Shown piece by piece: positions 8,990-18,111 of a stretch of 64,000 nucleotides of DNA. The DNA lies in the NCBI GenBank assembly GCA_039190275.1, contig JBCCYF010000001.1:1-64000 (forward strand). Reading direction: 5' to 3'. Below the pieces are notes generated by a model. It made no database searches. It saw only the letters and a program-made list of their open reading frames with translations, and was not told where the DNA came from. Origin of the DNA: Halovulum sp039190275 (GTDB lineage: Bacteria; Pseudomonadota; Alphaproteobacteria; Rhodobacterales; Rhodobacteraceae). The stretch's first letter is position 1. Each line of letters opens with the position of its first letter. The translations under genes and the position numbers were made by a program.

Positions 8990-9790
8990 TCACAGACCGT
9001 AGCGCGCCCAAAGGGAGCGCTCCTCTGCCGCACGGATCAGGTCCGAGGCGCCCGGCAGTCCAAACCGTGAGAACAGGCTCCGACGCTGGCGCTGAACGGT
9101 GAACTGCGTTTTTTCCCCGTATTTGTGTTTCATCATGGGCACCAAATGGCCCAGACCATCGGCCAGCCCCACGTCGATGGCGCGCTGACCGACAAAGATC
9201 TCGCCCGTGAACAGGTCCTGGTCGGCCAAATGGCCAGCGCGGCGGGATTTCACCTGATCGATAAAGCTTGTGTGGATCACTTGCTGCAGATCCTTCAGAC
9301 GGGCGACGTCCGTTTCACGCTCGGGGCGAAACGGATCCAGCATCGATTTGTCTTCGCCGGCGGTATGCACACGCCGCTCGATGCCGTAGCGCCCGATGAA
9401 GTCATGCAAGCCGAAACTGGCCGAGATCACGCCAATGGAGCCCATGATCGAGCTGGCGTCGATATAGATCTCGTCGGCTGCGGTCGCCAGCCAATACCCG
9501 CCCGACGCCGCGACATCCTCGCAAAATGCATAGACGCGCAACTTATGCTCGTCCGCCAGACGCCGGATCCGCGCCGCCACCAGCGAGGATTGCACCGGTG
9601 ACCCGCCGGGTGAGTTGATCTGCAGCGCAACCGCCACCGGCTTGCTGCGAAACGCCCGTTCGATAGCAGGGGCGACCGAGCTGTCTGAAATTCCACTGCC
9701 GCCAGGGCGCGCGCCAGAGCTGATCACGCCTTCCAGGCGTACTACGGCGACATGCGGTTTGTTCGAGATCATACGGGTCAAGCGGGTCAT
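8990..9790 (-). CDS. S49 family serine peptidase (SppA/SohB-like)
   Basis: A single-domain signal-peptide-peptidase-like protease of 266 residues. INSPGGSPVQ (about 59-67) is the substrate/oxyanion region, DVAASGGYW holds the nucleophile Ser96, and AGEDKSMLDPF holds the general base Lys148. The 52-residue spacing matches the Ser147/Lys199 pair of Bacillus SppA. There is no membrane anchor, so it is a short form that would assemble into a soluble ring. A role in digesting residual signal peptides or membrane fragments is family knowledge. It is divergent from the FrhB-like gene. Confidence 0.9.
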   Translation of the reverse strand: MTRLTRMISNKPHVAVVRLEGVISSGARPGGSGISDSSVAPAIERAFRSKPVAVALQINSPGGSPVQSSLVAARIRRLADEHKLRVYAFCEDVAASGGYWLATAADEIYIDASSIMGSIGVISASFGLHDFIGRYGIERRVHTAGEDKSMLDPFRPERETDVARLKDLQQVIHTSFIDQVKSRRAGHLADQDLFTGEIFVGQRAIDVGLADGLGHLVPMMKHKYGEKTQFTVQRQRRSLFSRFGLPGASDLIRAAEERSLWARYGL

Positions 9791-9887
9791 CCGGGGGATG
9801 TAGGGGGTTCACGCGCCGCCCGCAACCTCCCAGCCGAGATTGCAACCGGGCTTGACCGACACTGTGGTTTCCGGCTCACTGTCAGAT

Positions 9888-11174
9888 ATGGATGACAGTG
9901 CGCCAGATCGATCGCATGCGACTGCGGAGGGCGTGACACCGGTGATCGCGGGCGCGGCGGTGCCCCGCAATATGTGCACCGACTGTGGGATATCGCGCAC
10001 CGACACACCCCAGAACTGCGGGCGTGCGTGTCAGTTCATCCAACCCGATTACCCGGCGCTTGAGAAACGGGTCCATGGGCGAATGCGCGACCCCGAGCGC
10101 GGCGACGAGAGGTTTTTCGGACCCTACCTGGCCATGTATGAGGCCAGCATGATCCGCCCGGCGCCGGGTGCACAGTGGACAGGGCTGACCACCGGACTGG
10201 CGGAGCAGTTGCTGGCAGCCGGGGCGGTCGATGCCGTCATCTGCATGGGTCCCGATCCGCAGGACCGTTGGCGCCCCAGGCCGATCATAGTCACATCGCC
10301 CGAGGGCATGGCACAGGCGCGTGGCATGCGCATGGGGTATGCGCCGCTGCTGGCCGCGCTGGCCCCGGCACGTGCGGCCGGGCATCGCAAGATAGCGGTG
10401 ATCGGCATTCCCTGCCAGATCTATGCGGTGCGCGCGCTTGAAGCCGAATGGGGTTTTGACGAGATCCTGGTGATCGGCACACCATGCTCGGACAACACCA
10501 GCACTGAGAATTTTCATCGGTTTCTTAGGCTGCTTACGCCCACGCCAGAGAACGTCACATACCTGGAGTTCAGGGCCGATTACAGGGTCGAAATGCGCTT
10601 TGCAGATGGGTCCCGGCGCGAGATCCCGTTTCTCAACCTGCCACTGTCGGATCTGCCTGCGGACTTCTTTCCGCTCACCTGCCGGACATGTGTGGACTAC
10701 ACCAATTCGCTTGCCGATATCACGGTCGGGTACATGGCGGGGCGCGGGCGGCAGTGGATTATCGTCCGAAATGCACGCGGCAAACGCATGCTTGATGCGC
10801 TTGCGGGGCGGGTAGCGCTTGCGCCGGTCACCAGCGCGGGCGCGCGGGCAGGCGCTGTGAAGGGGTTCATTCAGAACACTAAAGCGGCGGCCGGTGGTCT
10901 GCCCCTGCGCCGGATGCCGCGATGGGTCCGGCCGATCGTCTCTTGGCTGCAACCGCGCACCGGCCCACGCGGTCTGGAGTTCGCGCGGACCCGGCTCGAA
11001 ATGAAAGCGGCCGAGACCGTTCTCCACCTGCGTGCCAAGGCGTCGCGCCGGATGAAACACATGGTTCCAACGCATGTCTGGGATCTGGTGCGCCCCTATG
11101 GTCTGGTGCCGCAGGCGGGTGAGACACACAGCGATCCGACCCCGCCGAATGGGGCGCGCCAAAGACAACGTTAA
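9888..11174 (+). CDS. Iron-sulfur flavoprotein of the FrhB/BciB family
   Basis: The 428-residue product belongs to the coenzyme F420 hydrogenase/dehydrogenase beta-subunit family. The N-terminus has CTDCG plus NCGRACQF, typical [4Fe-4S] ligands. The centre has GIPCQIYAVRALE, a family signature, and the C-terminal half has CRTCVDYTNSLADITVGYM, as in BciB (8-vinyl-reductase) and 7-hydroxymethyl chlorophyll a reductase. F420 is not expected in this organism, so a ferredoxin-dependent FAD reductase is more likely. No other bacteriochlorophyll gene is visible here, so assignment to BciB itself is uncertain. Start ATG 9888 is preferred over an upstream TTG at 9840. Confidence 0.78.
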   Translation: MDDSAPDRSHATAEGVTPVIAGAAVPRNMCTDCGISRTDTPQNCGRACQFIQPDYPALEKRVHGRMRDPERGDERFFGPYLAMYEASMIRPAPGAQWTGLTTGLAEQLLAAGAVDAVICMGPDPQDRWRPRPIIVTSPEGMAQARGMRMGYAPLLAALAPARAAGHRKIAVIGIPCQIYAVRALEAEWGFDEILVIGTPCSDNTSTENFHRFLRLLTPTPENVTYLEFRADYRVEMRFADGSRREIPFLNLPLSDLPADFFPLTCRTCVDYTNSLADITVGYMAGRGRQWIIVRNARGKRMLDALAGRVALAPVTSAGARAGAVKGFIQNTKAAAGGLPLRRMPRWVRPIVSWLQPRTGPRGLEFARTRLEMKAAETVLHLRAKASRRMKHMVPTHVWDLVRPYGLVPQAGETHSDPTPPNGARQRQR

Positions 11175-11282
11175 CGGCCGCTCTACGCTGTAAACGCGCC
11201 CGGGTGTGGCGACCACCGTTAAGCCCTTTTTATTCCATCGACCTGCCTTACCTAATGGGCATTGGTAGAACAGGAGCCCGGC

Positions 11283-12215
11283 ATGAGTTGGAACCCAGCC
11301 CTTGATCCGCACTGCCCGACCGGCGACGAAGTCGACAGCATCGAGACATTGATCATACCGCGCGCGCGCGACATTGGTGCCTTTGAAGTCCGGCGGGCGT
11401 TGCCATCGCCAAAGCGGCAGATGGTTGGACCCTTCATCTTTTTTGATCAGATGGGACCCGCAGAGCTGTTGACCGAGCAAGGCATAGACGTGCGCCCTCA
11501 CCCGCATATCGGCCTGGGTACGGTGACCTACCTGTATCAGGGGGGCATCATGCACCGCGACAGCCTGGGCTATGAGCTTGAGATTGAGCCAGGCGCGGTA
11601 AACTGGATGGTTGCCGGGCGCGGTATAACCCATTCCGAACGCTCGTCCGCCGAGCGTAGACGCGCCCCACAGAAGCTGTTCGGCATTCAGACATGGGTCG
11701 CCTTGCCGGACGAGGCTGAGGATGTCGATGCCGCTTTCCACCACCATACCAAGGACTCGCTCCCGGTCATTGAGGATACGGGCAAGCAGGTGCGGATCAT
11801 TATGGGGCACGCCTATGGTGCTCGGGCGCCCGTAAAGACCTATTCGGACATGTTCTACGCGGATGCTGTGCTGGCGCCCGGTGCCGGTTTGCCGCTGCCG
11901 GACGGACATGAAGACCGTGGTGTCTATGTCGCGACCGGATCCATCACCGTCGGAACGCAGGTGTTTGAAGCGGGGCGAATGATGATCTTTCGCCCCGGTG
12001 ACGCAGTATCATTGCATGCGGGAGCGGAGGGCGCGCGCCTGGTTTTGCTCGGCGGTGAGACTTTTAACGGGCCACGCTATATCTGGTGGAATTTCGTCGC
12101 TTCGTCGAAGGAGCGGATCGAAGCGGCCAAAGAGGCGTGGCGGGACGGCGACTGGCAGAATGGCCGGTTCCATCTGCCCCCCACCGACGACGCGGAGTTT
12201 ATTCCGTTGCCGTAA
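11283..12215 (+). CDS. Pirin family protein
   Basis: A bicupin of 310 residues. HPHIGLGTVTYL, EIEPGAVNWMVAGRGITHSE and QTWVALP are diagnostic of pirins; the two His of HPH and the His and Glu of THSE are the expected metal ligands. Pirins act as redox-linked regulators or as quercetinase-type dioxygenases, and the sequence does not separate these. ATG 11283 follows AGGAGCCCGGC, a strong ribosome site, which rules out the upstream in-frame start. It converges on ileS with 14 bases between stops. Confidence 0.92.
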   Translation: MSWNPALDPHCPTGDEVDSIETLIIPRARDIGAFEVRRALPSPKRQMVGPFIFFDQMGPAELLTEQGIDVRPHPHIGLGTVTYLYQGGIMHRDSLGYELEIEPGAVNWMVAGRGITHSERSSAERRRAPQKLFGIQTWVALPDEAEDVDAAFHHHTKDSLPVIEDTGKQVRIIMGHAYGARAPVKTYSDMFYADAVLAPGAGLPLPDGHEDRGVYVATGSITVGTQVFEAGRMMIFRPGDAVSLHAGAEGARLVLLGGETFNGPRYIWWNFVASSKERIEAAKEAWRDGDWQNGRFHLPPTDDAEFIPLP

Positions 12216-12229
12216 TCGATGCTGACCGC

Positions 12230-15181
12230 CTATCTCAACGCGTCGTTGCAGCGTTTGCACGTGCCCGGATGCTGATGTAGCCCGACATCCGGCAGGATCT
12301 TCCAGCATCGCAGGCATTTCTGGCCCTCTGCCCGCTGAAAGACAACGCCGATGGCCGGATCCTCGAGGCGGAACGCATCGTCCTGCGGTTCCACTTCCTG
12401 GATGGTCAGGCCCGAAGTGATACACAGATCTTGCATATCCACAGAGCGTACCAGTGCCGCCAGCGCGGGGTCTGCAAGTTGCAGGAGTGGTGCCGCCTCA
12501 AGGCTTGCGCCGATCACTTTCTCCTGACGTTTGAGTTCCAGGGCGCCGGTCACCACCCGCCGCGTCGCGCGGATCTTTGACCACTTCTCAGCGAGCGCCG
12601 GGTCGGACCAGTCGGCCGGGGTCCCGGGGAAGTCCTGCAGGTGCACGGAACTGTCCTTACCCGGCAGACGGTCCAACCATACATCTTCCATCGTGAACAC
12701 CAAAATCGGCGCCAGCCAGGTGGTCAACCGATAGAACAGCAGGTCCAGAACCGTGCGCGCGGCCCGTCGATCCGGGCTGTCGGCGGGGTCGCAGTACAGT
12801 ACATCCTTGCGCACGTCGAAGTAGAAGGCGCTCAGATCCACAGTGGCGAACTGAAACAGCGATTGAAACACGCCCTGAAAGTCGTAGCGTGCGTATCCGT
12901 CGCGGACGATCCGATCCAGTTCGGCCAGACGATGCAAAACCCAGCGTTCAAGCTCAGGCATATGGGCCCGCTCAACCCGTTCGCTGTCCTCGAATCCAGA
13001 CAGGTTCCCCAACAGGAAGCGCATCGTGTTGCGCAGCCGTCGGTAGCTGTCAGCCGTTCCCTTAAGGATTTCGGGACCGATACGCTGATCCGCCGTGTAA
13101 TCCGTCTGTGCCACCCAAAGGCGCAGGATGTCGGCGCCATACTGCTTCACCACGCTTTCGGGCAGGATCGTATTGCCCAGCGACTTGGACATCTTCAGCC
13201 CGTTCTCATCCAGGGTGAAACCATGGGTCAGCACAGCCTTATAGGGCGCACGCCCCCGGGTGCCGCAGGCCTGCAGCATCGACGAGTGAAACCAGCCACG
13301 GTGCTGGTCGGTGCCCTCAAGATAAAGATCGGCAACTCCGTCGGGCGCGCCGTCTGGCCGGTCGCGCAGCACGAAGGCGTGCGTCGAGCCGGAATCGAAC
13401 CAGACGTCCAGAATGTCGAACACCTGTTCCCATTCGTCATGGCTGTGATCATTGCCAAGAAACCGCGCCTTTGCGCCGTCCATGTACCAGCAATCGGCCC
13501 CTTCGGCGCGGAACGCGTCGGCAATGCGTGCATTCACCGCCGGATCCCGCAGGATGTAATCCGGGTCGGTCGGCTGGGCGCCTTTCCTCACGAAGCACGT
13601 CAGCGGCACACCCCAGGCACGCTGTCGGGACAGAACCCAGTCCGGGCGCGCCTCGATCATCGAATAGAGGCGGTTTCTGCCGGTCGGCGGTGTCCAGGTG
13701 ACCAGCTGATCGATTGAGTTCAGGGCACGCTCGCGGATGCTTTTTCCGTAGGTGTCCAATCCGTCGCCCAAAGGCATGTCGATCGCCGCAAACCATTGTG
13801 GCGTGTTGCGGAAAATCAGCGGCGCTTTCGATCGCCACGAATGCGGGTAGGAGTGCTTGAGCCGCCCGCGCGCGATCAGCGCGTCCACTTCCGCCAGTTT
13901 GTCGATCACGCGACGATTGGCGTCCTTTTCCTTGCCCTTGTGGTCGAAGATAACGGCACCGCCGAAGAACGGCAGATCAGCGCGGAACGAGCCGTCCTCA
14001 AGGACGTTGTAGGTCATCGGCAGATTATATTTCACGCCGATATTGTAATCGTCCGCGCCGTGGCTTGGGGCAGTGTGCACGAAGCCTGTTCCCGCCTCGT
14101 CGGTCACATGACTGCCGGGCAGCATGGGCACTTCAAAGTCCCATTCGCCGGTATCGGTGGACCCGTTCAACGGGTGCAGACAGCGAATCGCGGCCAATTC
14201 GCGGCTGTCCACCGTGCGAATTTTCTCGAACTCTGCCACACGAGCCTGCGCCATCACGTCCTCGGCCAGATTTTGGGCCAGCAGATACACATCGCCGGTC
14301 TTTGCCCAGTTTTCCTCATCCGCGTCAGTGACACGGTACAAGGCATAATCCAGTTCCGGATTGAAGCAGATTGCCCTGTTCTGTGGGATCGTCCAGGGCG
14401 TGGTGGTCCAGATGATGACGCTTGCCTCTTTGATCTGATCGGTCAGCGCCTGGGTTGCAAACCCCTCAAAATCGGCCACCTCGTCCAGCGGGTCCCGCTG
14501 CATCGACGCTTTGCGGACCTTGAACTTCACCCAGATCGTATGGCTCTGGTGTTCGTGGTATTCGACTTCCGCCTCAGCAAGCGCGGTTTTCTCCACCACC
14601 GACCACATGACGGGTTTCGATCCCTGATAGAGGCTGCCGTTCATAATGAACTTCATGAACTCCTCGGCGATCACGGCCTCGGCGGTGTAGTCCATGGTCA
14701 GATAGGGGTTCTCCCAGTTGCCGGTAACGCCAAGGCGTTTGAACTCGTCGCGCTGAACATCAACCCATCCATCCGCAAACTTGCGGCATTCCTGACGCAG
14801 TTCCACCACCGGCACATCATCCTTGTCCTGGCCTTTCTGGCGGTATTGTTCTTCGATTTTCCACTCGATCGGCAGACCATGACAGTCCCAACCCGGAACA
14901 TATCGGCTGTCGCGCCCCATCATCTGCTGGCTGCGGACAACCATATCTTTAAGCACCTTGTTCAGGGCGTGACCGATGTGCAGGTTTCCGTTGGCATAGG
15001 GCGGCCCATCGTGCAGCACGAACGGTTCGCGTCCCCCCTTTTCGCGCAGGCGGTCGTAAATCCCGATACGCTCCCAATGGGCAAGCCAGTCCGGTTCGCG
15101 TTTGGGCAGTCCGGCCCGCATGGGAAAATCGGTTTCGGGCAGGGTCAGCGTCGATCGGTAATCAGGGGTTTCGGCACACAT
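12230..15181 (-). CDS. ileS: Isoleucyl-tRNA synthetase
   Basis: A class Ia aminoacyl-tRNA synthetase of 983 residues. It has the HIGH motif in GNLHIGHALNK, KMSKS in LKMSKSLGNTI, and an editing (CP1) domain between them marked by IWTTTPWTIPQN. The C-terminal zinc finger has CLRCW and CKRCN. It charges tRNA-Ile and hydrolyses mischarged valine. The start ATG 15181 gives the usual N-terminus ending in DFPMRAGLPKREP. The gene is monocistronic, divergent from an FAD monooxygenase across about 245 bases and convergent with pirin. Confidence 0.97.
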   Translation of the reverse strand: MCAETPDYRSTLTLPETDFPMRAGLPKREPDWLAHWERIGIYDRLREKGGREPFVLHDGPPYANGNLHIGHALNKVLKDMVVRSQQMMGRDSRYVPGWDCHGLPIEWKIEEQYRQKGQDKDDVPVVELRQECRKFADGWVDVQRDEFKRLGVTGNWENPYLTMDYTAEAVIAEEFMKFIMNGSLYQGSKPVMWSVVEKTALAEAEVEYHEHQSHTIWVKFKVRKASMQRDPLDEVADFEGFATQALTDQIKEASVIIWTTTPWTIPQNRAICFNPELDYALYRVTDADEENWAKTGDVYLLAQNLAEDVMAQARVAEFEKIRTVDSRELAAIRCLHPLNGSTDTGEWDFEVPMLPGSHVTDEAGTGFVHTAPSHGADDYNIGVKYNLPMTYNVLEDGSFRADLPFFGGAVIFDHKGKEKDANRRVIDKLAEVDALIARGRLKHSYPHSWRSKAPLIFRNTPQWFAAIDMPLGDGLDTYGKSIRERALNSIDQLVTWTPPTGRNRLYSMIEARPDWVLSRQRAWGVPLTCFVRKGAQPTDPDYILRDPAVNARIADAFRAEGADCWYMDGAKARFLGNDHSHDEWEQVFDILDVWFDSGSTHAFVLRDRPDGAPDGVADLYLEGTDQHRGWFHSSMLQACGTRGRAPYKAVLTHGFTLDENGLKMSKSLGNTILPESVVKQYGADILRLWVAQTDYTADQRIGPEILKGTADSYRRLRNTMRFLLGNLSGFEDSERVERAHMPELERWVLHRLAELDRIVRDGYARYDFQGVFQSLFQFATVDLSAFYFDVRKDVLYCDPADSPDRRAARTVLDLLFYRLTTWLAPILVFTMEDVWLDRLPGKDSSVHLQDFPGTPADWSDPALAEKWSKIRATRRVVTGALELKRQEKVIGASLEAAPLLQLADPALAALVRSVDMQDLCITSGLTIQEVEPQDDAFRLEDPAIGVVFQRAEGQKCLRCWKILPDVGLHQHPGTCKRCNDALR

Positions 15182-15425
15182 CGGCGGGCACTTTCATCAT
15201 GTCGGAGAGGGGAGGAATTGGAGAGCGCAGGTCGGATCTATACGCCTTGTCCCGGCAGCTCAAACTGTGAGCGCCGGGCCGGTAATTCGAATGATGTTGC
15301 CGCTCAATGGGATCATGCTGCGGGTTATAGGCGCGCGTGCCCGGGCCGTCCAGCCCGCCTGCGCTGATTTGCGCGTGACGGCGTCGCGACAAACCGGGCA
15401 AGGTTGCGGGCAACGTGGAGGCCAG

Positions 15426-16661
15426 ATGACCCGACCTTTGAACATTGCAATCGCCGGGGCAGGGATCGGAGGCCTAGCCTCGGCAGCCTTGCTGGCCGGA
15501 GATGGGCATAACGTTCAGCTGTTTGACCGGTTCAAGGCGCCCGCGCCGGTGGGATCGGGACTGGTGATCCAACCGGTTGGGCAAACGGTCCTGCAGATTT
15601 GCGGGGCCGGGGCGGCGCTCAGCCACGGCGCGCGGATCAACCGCATGCTGGGTTTCGAGGCCGTGACCGGCGCGCGGGTGCTGGACGTTGCCTATGATCT
15701 ACCGAACGGCGATCAATATGGCCTGGCCATCCACCGCGCCAGTTTGTTTGACGCACTGTTGCACGCCGCGCGGGCCCAGGGTGTCACACCGCAACCCGAT
15801 GCGCAGGTGGTTGGCGCGCCACAAACGGACCGGGGGCGTATGCTGGTCATGGAAAGCGGGGCCCGCATTGGTCCGTTCGATCTGGTGGTGGACGGGACCG
15901 GTGCGCGGTCGATGCTGTCCCCATTGAAGGGCCGCCAGCTGTCCTATGGCGCCATCTGGGCGACCGTCCCCTGGCCCGCGGACACGCCATTGCCGCGCGA
16001 CCACCTGTCCCAGCGCTACAGACTGGCGTACCGGATGATCGGCGTGCTGCCGATCGGGACGCTGCCGGGGGATCCGACCCAACGTGCCGCAGTCTTCTGG
16101 TCACTTCCGTCCACGGGCGAGGCGGCATTCCGTGCACGTCCGATTGAAGTCTGGAAGGCCGAGGCCGTCGCCCTCTGGCCAGAGATCGCGCCGTTCCTTG
16201 CCGGTGTGACACAGCATCATGATCTGACGATGGCGCGGTACGAACACGGTACGCTCCGCTCACCCTTTGAAGAGGGACTGGTTTTTTTGGGAGATGCGGC
16301 GCATCGTGCCAGCCCGCAACTTGGTCAGGGGGCGAATATGGCACTGCTCGACGCCCTGGCATTGCGGCAAGTGCTTAGGCGATACCCCATTGCAAAGGCT
16401 TTGCCCGCATACGCCGCTGCCCGGCGCTGGCATATCTGGATGTATCAGCTGCTGAGCGCGACCTTTACGCCGCAGTACCAGTCCGACAGTATTGTCCAGC
16501 CAATGCTGCGGGACTACCTGTTCCGCCCGTTAAGCCGGGTGCCCCCGATGCCACGAATTCTGACCCGGCTGGTCACCGGCCGCTTGCTGCCACCCCTGGG
16601 GCGTGGCACTGAGATTGCAGAACTGCTTGATGGCGGCGATGCGGTCCCCGAATTGCCCTGA
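15426..16661 (+). CDS. FAD-dependent monooxygenase (aromatic-ring hydroxylase type)
   Basis: A 411-residue flavoprotein of the group A monooxygenase family. IAIAGAGIGGLASAALLAGDG is the N-terminal Rossmann FAD motif, LVVDGTGARS is the mid-protein DG motif and FLGDAAHRASPQLGQGANMALLDA binds the FAD ribityl chain. The substrate cannot be read from the sequence; salicylate-, UbiH- and kynurenine-hydroxylase-like enzymes share these blocks. ATG 15426 has GTGGAG just upstream, which sets the start. No catabolic partner gene is adjacent, so it is probably a single transcription unit ending against ycjF. Confidence 0.85.
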   Translation: MTRPLNIAIAGAGIGGLASAALLAGDGHNVQLFDRFKAPAPVGSGLVIQPVGQTVLQICGAGAALSHGARINRMLGFEAVTGARVLDVAYDLPNGDQYGLAIHRASLFDALLHAARAQGVTPQPDAQVVGAPQTDRGRMLVMESGARIGPFDLVVDGTGARSMLSPLKGRQLSYGAIWATVPWPADTPLPRDHLSQRYRLAYRMIGVLPIGTLPGDPTQRAAVFWSLPSTGEAAFRARPIEVWKAEAVALWPEIAPFLAGVTQHHDLTMARYEHGTLRSPFEEGLVFLGDAAHRASPQLGQGANMALLDALALRQVLRRYPIAKALPAYAAARRWHIWMYQLLSATFTPQYQSDSIVQPMLRDYLFRPLSRVPPMPRILTRLVTGRLLPPLGRGTEIAELLDGGDAVPELP

Positions 16662-16690
16662 CAGGCGGCCGCGCCGGAGGGACATCGGTC

Positions 16691-17680
16691 TTACGTGCCG
16701 TTTCCAAACAGCCCTGCGAGGGCACGCTGGATCAGCCTGGTGACGCGTGGTTTGGGCGCGGCGCGAAATGGCATCGGGCGGCAAACCTCCATTGCGGCGA
16801 CGCCAACGCGGGCCGTAAGTGCGCCGTTTATCACCCCTTCGCCAAAGCGGCGCGAGACCTTGGCGACGACGCCACCGCCGGCCACAGAGCTGATCAGATC
16901 GTCGCCGACCGCAACCGCACCTGTGGCGATCAGGTGGCTGGCGACGGCGCGCAGCAGCCGCCACGACCCGAATGTGCCGGCGCGTCCCGCATAAATCGTT
17001 GCAATTCGGCGGATCATGCGTGTGTTCGCCACCAGGGCCACCACAACATCGGCCAGGGCCAGCGGGACGAGCGCGGTGGCCGCTGCCACCTGGCGCGTCG
17101 CCGCCTCGATCTCGCGCCGGGCGCGGGCATCCAGCGGGCCCATAAGGGCGCCTTCCACTTCGGTCATCAGGGCGTCGGCATCCAGTATCTCATCGCGGCG
17201 CTCCGCAAGGGTCCGGATCGGCAGGCGCATATCCTCGCGGCTTGCGTAGAGCGCCGTCAGTCGGTCCAGAACACGCAGGGCGACCGTCCGGTCGATCATG
17301 GCGCTCGGATCTGACGCAAGGTTCTGAAGCACATCAATGCGGCTTAGACGCGCGATGCCTGCAATCTCGCGCAGGATCCAGGTGATCAGCCCGGCCAGTA
17401 CGATCAGGCTCAGGCCAAGGGCGATCTGACCCAGGATCCAGTTCCGCGCCAAAAGCCCCGTGACAAAGTCCCAGCCCATGAGGCTCACGCTCAGCCCGAC
17501 CAGCCCCGCCAGCGCCCAGAGCACCAGCCGTGCTAGCGGGCCGCGCCGCGCACCGACTGTCTGTGCCGCGCGCTGGACCGCGGTCAATGGCAGGTCCGGA
17601 TCAGGGACGGGGGGGGCGTCGGCTACCGTTTCCTGCGACGGTGGCAGATCATCCGCCTGAATGATCACAGGCTTTTTCAT
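16691..17680 (-). CDS. YcjF-like membrane protein (TIGR01620/DUF697)
   Basis: A 329-residue protein with a proline-rich N-terminal cytosolic stretch, two membrane helices (about 50-72 and 82-104) and the DUF697-type C-terminal domain with ATALVPLALADVVVALVANTRMIRRIA. YcjF and YcjX are linked in many proteobacteria and are associated with stress responses; no defined activity is established. Its start overlaps the preceding acetyltransferase stop by four bases (ATGA), so it is the last gene of a three-gene operon that starts with ycjX at 19586. Confidence 0.85.
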   Translation of the reverse strand: MKKPVIIQADDLPPSQETVADAPPVPDPDLPLTAVQRAAQTVGARRGPLARLVLWALAGLVGLSVSLMGWDFVTGLLARNWILGQIALGLSLIVLAGLITWILREIAGIARLSRIDVLQNLASDPSAMIDRTVALRVLDRLTALYASREDMRLPIRTLAERRDEILDADALMTEVEGALMGPLDARARREIEAATRQVAAATALVPLALADVVVALVANTRMIRRIATIYAGRAGTFGSWRLLRAVASHLIATGAVAVGDDLISSVAGGGVVAKVSRRFGEGVINGALTARVGVAAMEVCRPMPFRAAPKPRVTRLIQRALAGLFGNGT

Positions 17681-18111
17681 TTCGCGCCTCCTGCCTGCCA
17701 GATGTACTCGATATCGGGCAGGTTCTCGTCATTTTCCGCGCCGTCCGTCCTGCGGGCTTCGACAAAACCCTCCCGCAGGTAAAAGCGCTGTGCCCCCTGG
17801 TTCGCCTGAAAGGTCCAAAGCTTGAGGTGTCTGGATCGCGCCTTGGCCGTATCAAGCAGGGCCCGGCCAAGGCCCCGGCCGCGCGCCGCCCGCGCCACAT
17901 AAAGGCAGCTGACATAGGTTTCATCCGCTGCGATGAACCCGCCGCTGCACGCGCTGATGGTCACCTCGCCCGCATCGATCTTCTCTGCCATGAATGCAAC
18001 GGTTGATGCCCTGCTGTGCAGATTTGGAAACCACGGAGTTTCGTCAATCCACTCGCGCAGGATCTGGGTGCACGGCTGCGCATCCTCGGGTCTGGCAGTC
18101 CGCAGCTTCAT
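17677..18111 (-). CDS. GNAT family N-acetyltransferase
   Basis: A compact 144-residue GNAT enzyme. The acetyl-CoA binding motif A is VARAARGRGLGRALLDTAK (R/QxxGxG/A pattern), followed by LWTFQANQGAQRFYLREGF, the usual motif B with the conserved Asn and Tyr. It would transfer an acetyl group from acetyl-CoA to an unknown amine. It lies between ycjX and ycjF with four-base overlaps on both sides, so it is translationally coupled to both. Whether it modifies a partner in that operon is speculation. Confidence 0.88.
   Translation of the reverse strand: MKLRTARPEDAQPCTQILREWIDETPWFPNLHSRASTVAFMAEKIDAGEVTISACSGGFIAADETYVSCLYVARAARGRGLGRALLDTAKARSRHLKLWTFQANQGAQRFYLREGFVEARRTDGAENDENLPDIEYIWQAGGAK

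Noticed and set aside
9882..11909. 675-codon open frame on the minus strand
   Set aside because: It lies opposite the FrhB-like and pirin genes, both with clear family motifs; the translated product shows no domain and crosses the intergenic gap. Shadow of GC-rich coding DNA.
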